Origin: Clostridia bacterium | GTDB taxonomy: Bacteria; Bacillota_A; Clostridia; Oscillospirales; CAG-272 | Direction: 5' to 3' | Length of the DNA stretch: 31,965 nucleotides | NCBI GenBank assembly: GCA_017468115.1 | Contig: JAFUJS010000032.1 | Span: 1 to 31,965 of the forward strand | In this document: one piece after another, positions 29,867-31,965 of the stretch | Numbering within the stretch: position 1 is the first letter of the stretch | Layout: each line of letters begins with the position of its first letter | Program-made: the position numbers and the translations under genes | The notes under the pieces: model-generated | What the model was told of the DNA's origin: nothing | The model's input: the letters and a program-made list of their open reading frames with translations, nothing else | Database searches by the model: none

Positions 29867-30961
29867 ATGCCAATGCAAATGTGCTTTCGCTGGTACGGCG
29901 AGGGTAATGATAAAATCAAGCTATCCGATATCAAGCAAATTCCCGGTGTTACGGGAATAGTTTGGGCGCTCCACAACAAAATGCCCGGAGAGGTTTGGGA
30001 AATAGAGGAGATAGCCGAGGTTAAGCGCCAGCTTGACGAGTACGGCTTTAATATGGACGTTGTTGAGTCGGTAAATGTTCACGACGACATAAAAATAGGC
30101 TTACCCACAAGAGACAAATATATCGAAAACTACAAAAAATGTATTCGCAACCTTTCAAAATTCGGAGTAAAGGTTATTTGCTACAACTTTATGCCAATCT
30201 TCGACTGGACAAGAAGCAATCTTTTCCACCCCGTTGGAGATGGCTCAACAGCTCTTTTCTACGAAAAGAATATGATTCAAGACGACTACAATGCTATGGC
30301 AAAATACATTCTTGATTTCACCGAGAAATACGGAATGTCCTTCCCTGGCTGGGAGCCGGAGCGTATGGCAAGGCTTGACGAGCTTTTCCGTGCCTACGAG
30401 GGTGTTGACCACGAAAAGCTGTGGGCAAACCTTAAGTATTTCCTTGAGGCAATTATGCCAACCTGTCGTGAGTGCGATATCAAAATGGCAATCCATATGG
30501 ACGATCCACCGTGGGATATATTTGGCTTACCAAGGCTTTTGGTTGACGAAAAGAGCATAGGTCGCTTCCTTGAGATGGTAGACGACGAATACAACTGTCT
30601 GACCCTTTGCTCCGGAAGCTTAAACGCAAATCCGGACAACAATGTTGCTCAAATTGTTCGCAAATATTGCAAGAGAATTGCTTTTGCACACATAAGAAAC
30701 GTCAAGCACTTTGAAAATGGCGATTTTACCGAGGCAAGCCACAGAGACTGCGATGGCGATACAGGAATTATAGATATACTAAGGGCATATCACGAGGGTG
30801 GCTTTGAGGGCTATATCCGTCCCGATCACGGCAGACACCTTTGGGACGAGGGACCTGGTAATGTTCGCCCGGGCTATGGACTTTACGACCGTGCCCTTGG
30901 CATAATGTATATGCTGGGCATATGGGACACTCTTGAAAAGGAAAAGGAGAAAAAGCAATGA
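29867..30961 (+). CDS. uxuA: Mannonate dehydratase
   Basis: UxuA dehydrates D-mannonate to 2-keto-3-deoxygluconate in glucuronate use. The 364-residue protein starts M-P-M-Q-M-C-F-R-W-Y-G, contains the conserved E-S-V-N-V-H-D-D and C-S-G-S-L metal-site segments, and ends with the D-H-G-R-H-L-W-D-E region. Length is normal. The ATG at 29867 has AAGGAG upstream; an earlier in-frame ATG at 29822 overlaps the promoter -10. The stop overlaps the start of the SDR gene (ATGA), so the two pathway enzymes are coupled. Confidence 0.95.
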   Translation: MPMQMCFRWYGEGNDKIKLSDIKQIPGVTGIVWALHNKMPGEVWEIEEIAEVKRQLDEYGFNMDVVESVNVHDDIKIGLPTRDKYIENYKKCIRNLSKFGVKVICYNFMPIFDWTRSNLFHPVGDGSTALFYEKNMIQDDYNAMAKYILDFTEKYGMSFPGWEPERMARLDELFRAYEGVDHEKLWANLKYFLEAIMPTCRECDIKMAIHMDDPPWDIFGLPRLLVDEKSIGRFLEMVDDEYNCLTLCSGSLNANPDNNVAQIVRKYCKRIAFAHIRNVKHFENGDFTEASHRDCDGDTGIIDILRAYHEGGFEGYIRPDHGRHLWDEGPGNVRPGYGLYDRALGIMYMLGIWDTLEKEKEKKQ

Positions 30962-31803
30962 TTAATTTACCACTTAACATAGACTACACAGGAAAGGTTG
31001 TAGTTGTAACAGGCGCCGGTGGACTTATCTGTGGCGCTATGGCACGTGCCTTTGCACAATCCGGTGCTAAGGTTGCCGCCCTCGACTTAAACGGCGAGGC
31101 AGTAAATAAGCTTGCCGAGGAGCTTAGCTCGGAGGGCTTTATTTGCAAGGGCTACGAGGCAAATGTTCTGGACCCCGAGGCGCTAAAGGCTGTTCACGAA
31201 AGAGTAGTGTCGGACCTTGGCACCTGCGATATTTTGGTAAACGGCGCAGGCGGAAACAACCCAAGAGCAACAACAGATAATGAATATCAGCACGAGGCAA
31301 AGGAGGGTGGCAAATCCTTCTTCGACCTTGACCCATCGGGTGTTGACTTTGTTTTCAAGCTCAATTTTCAGGGCACACTTCTTCCTACACAGGCATTTGC
31401 CAAGGATATGGTAGAAAAGGGAAGCGGCTGTATTCTTAATATTTCCTCAATGAACGCATATACACCGCTTACAAAAATTCCGGCATACTCAGCCGCCAAG
31501 GCAGGCATTTCCAACTTTACTCAGTGGCTTGCAACTCACTTTGCAGGCACAGGCATTCGTTGTAATGCAATTGCCCCGGGCTTTTTGGTTTCCGCACAAA
31601 ACAGAGCACTCTTGTTCAACGAGGACGGCACACCAACTGCCCGTAGTGCAAAGATTCTAAAGGGCACACCAATGGACCGTTATGTTGACGCAGGAGAGCT
31701 TCTTGGCGCAACCCTTTTCCTTTGCGACGATAAATCCGCATCAGCCATAACAGGCGTGGTTCTTCCAATCGACTGTGGCTTTGCCGCTTATTCAGGTGTT
31801 TAA
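30958..31803 (+). CDS. SDR-family D-mannonate/fructuronate oxidoreductase
   Basis: The 281-residue short-chain dehydrogenase reduces fructuronate to mannonate with NAD(P)H, which feeds UxuA. The cofactor loop is T18-G-A-G-G-L-I-C-G26, a known variant of TGxxxGxG in this subgroup, followed by N-G-A-G-G (about 95-99) and the catalytic S164, Y177 and K181. The C-terminal segment matches the mannonate oxidoreductase branch (YjmF-like) that replaces the long-chain UxuB of E. coli. The assignment leans on the uxuA fusion-like overlap. No uxaC or transporter is in the window, and KDPG aldolase is at 13636. Confidence 0.88.
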   Translation: MINLPLNIDYTGKVVVVTGAGGLICGAMARAFAQSGAKVAALDLNGEAVNKLAEELSSEGFICKGYEANVLDPEALKAVHERVVSDLGTCDILVNGAGGNNPRATTDNEYQHEAKEGGKSFFDLDPSGVDFVFKLNFQGTLLPTQAFAKDMVEKGSGCILNISSMNAYTPLTKIPAYSAAKAGISNFTQWLATHFAGTGIRCNAIAPGFLVSAQNRALLFNEDGTPTARSAKILKGTPMDRYVDAGELLGATLFLCDDKSASAITGVVLPIDCGFAAYSGV

Positions 31804-31806
31804 TTA

Positions 31807-31825
31807 ATAAAAAAAGGCACTCAAT
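31807..31825 (+). terminator. Left half of the uxu operon terminator, cut by the IS insertion
   Basis: A7 followed by GGCACTC looks like the rising arm of a terminator, but the complementary arm is absent because the IS begins at 31826. Confidence 0.4.
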
Positions 31826-31863
31826 TGAAGTGAACCCCAAATAGTTCACAAAAAATAAAAAGG
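31826..31863 (+). repeat. IS terminal inverted repeat, left end
   Basis: TGAAGTGAACCCC at 31826 starts a 38-base match to the complement of 100-137. It lies 83 bases before the orfA start. Confidence 0.75.
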
Positions 31864-31876
31864 CAAAAACCTCTTA

Positions 31877-31885
31877 TGGTATAAT
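31877..31885 (+). promoter_or_regulatory. Extended -10 promoter of the transposase gene
   Basis: TATAAT (31880-31885) is preceded by TGG, giving a TGN-TATAAT extended -10 without a good -35, normal for weakly expressed transposases. Confidence 0.6.
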
Positions 31886-31908
31886 GAAACCATAGGAGGT
31901 TTTTAATT

Positions 31909-31965
31909 ATGGCTAAAAAAGGACAAAAATTCAAGAGTTACACAAAAGAATTGAAAGAAGAGATA
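31909..31965 (+). CDS. IS3-family transposase OrfA, N-terminal fragment
   Basis: Nineteen codons are visible, starting M-A-K-K-G-Q-K-F-K-S-Y-T, a start typical of helix-turn-helix OrfA proteins of IS3-family elements. AGGAGG (31894-31899) lies nine bases upstream. The gene is cut by the window edge. OrfA and OrfB of this family are normally joined by programmed -1 frameshifting to make the active transposase. Confidence 0.8.
   Translation, partial: MAKKGQKFKSYTKELKEEI

Larger units (their letters stand above)
31826..31965 (+). mobile_element. Left end of an IS3-like insertion sequence (partial)
   Basis: Terminal repeat, extended -10 promoter and the first 19 codons of orfA are present. The rest is beyond the window. 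It lies in the same orientation as the copy at 1-137 and has inserted into the terminator of the uxu operon. Confidence 0.8.

Noticed and set aside
1..31965. Composite transposon bounded by the two IS copies
   Set aside because: The 31.7 kb between them hold essential housekeeping genes, so the copies are better seen as two independent insertions or assembly break points.
1..31965. CRISPR arrays, rRNA genes, riboswitches
   Set aside because: I saw no evenly spaced repeats, rRNA segments or recognisable riboswitch cores on either strand.

Overview
The window looks like a chromosomal segment of an uncultured, anaerobic, spore-forming Clostridia-type Firmicute. The signs are strong AGGAGG-type ribosome binding sites, short AT-rich intergenic regions with TTGACA/TATAAT promoters, an NfnAB transhydrogenase typical of anaerobes, the Firmicute gene order miaB-ricA-mutS-mutL, and the 3' part of a spore coat gene of the cotJC family. 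No species can be named from the sequence alone.

Layout. 1-137 is the right end of an IS3-like element, and 31826-31965 is the left end of a related copy in the same orientation. The window therefore starts and stops inside copies of one repeat. 194-1790 carries a small ORF and a large serine recombinase, directly abutting a cotJC fragment that has lost its 5' part (about 1802-2005). This looks like one edge of an integrated element inside a sporulation gene. 2113-5230 is an operon of NAD kinase and both NfnAB subunits. 5261-5877 (minus) is a Phd-Doc toxin-antitoxin pair. 6041-8444 holds a secreted BspA-like leucine-rich-repeat protein with a frameshift and a coupled 58-residue protein. 8547-10343 is a lipoprotein with cysteine repeats and a trypsin-like protease domain.

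A long plus-strand operon at 10484-19072 follows: sugar-type dehydrogenase, coaE, M18 aminopeptidase, KDPG aldolase fused to a VOC-like domain, prfA, tsaC, a ParC-like topoisomerase subunit and a 38-residue membrane peptide. Next are a minus-strand tRNA-Leu(GAG) and, beside it, a partial duplication of its 3' end flanking a GC-rich structured segment. A second operon (19646-28067) is miaB, a RicA/YmcA-like gene, mutS, mutL, tgt and a polysaccharide-deacetylase-like gene. On the minus strand lie a DUF11 repeat protein without a signal peptide and a class I glutamine-amidotransferase-like hydrolase. The hydrolase diverges from uxuA and an SDR mannonate/fructuronate oxidoreductase.

Functional links. 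NAD kinase makes NADP and NfnAB reduces it. UxuA and the SDR enzyme convert fructuronate to 2-keto-3-deoxygluconate, whose phosphorylated form is the substrate of the KDPG aldolase about 16 kb away; no KDG kinase is in the window. MutS and MutL form the mismatch repair pair. MiaB, TsaC and Tgt are three tRNA-modification enzymes. The most interesting signals are the recombinase/cotJC junction, the tRNA-Leu 3'-end duplication, the DUF11 gene with its leader palindrome, and the BspA/58-residue/protease surface cluster.
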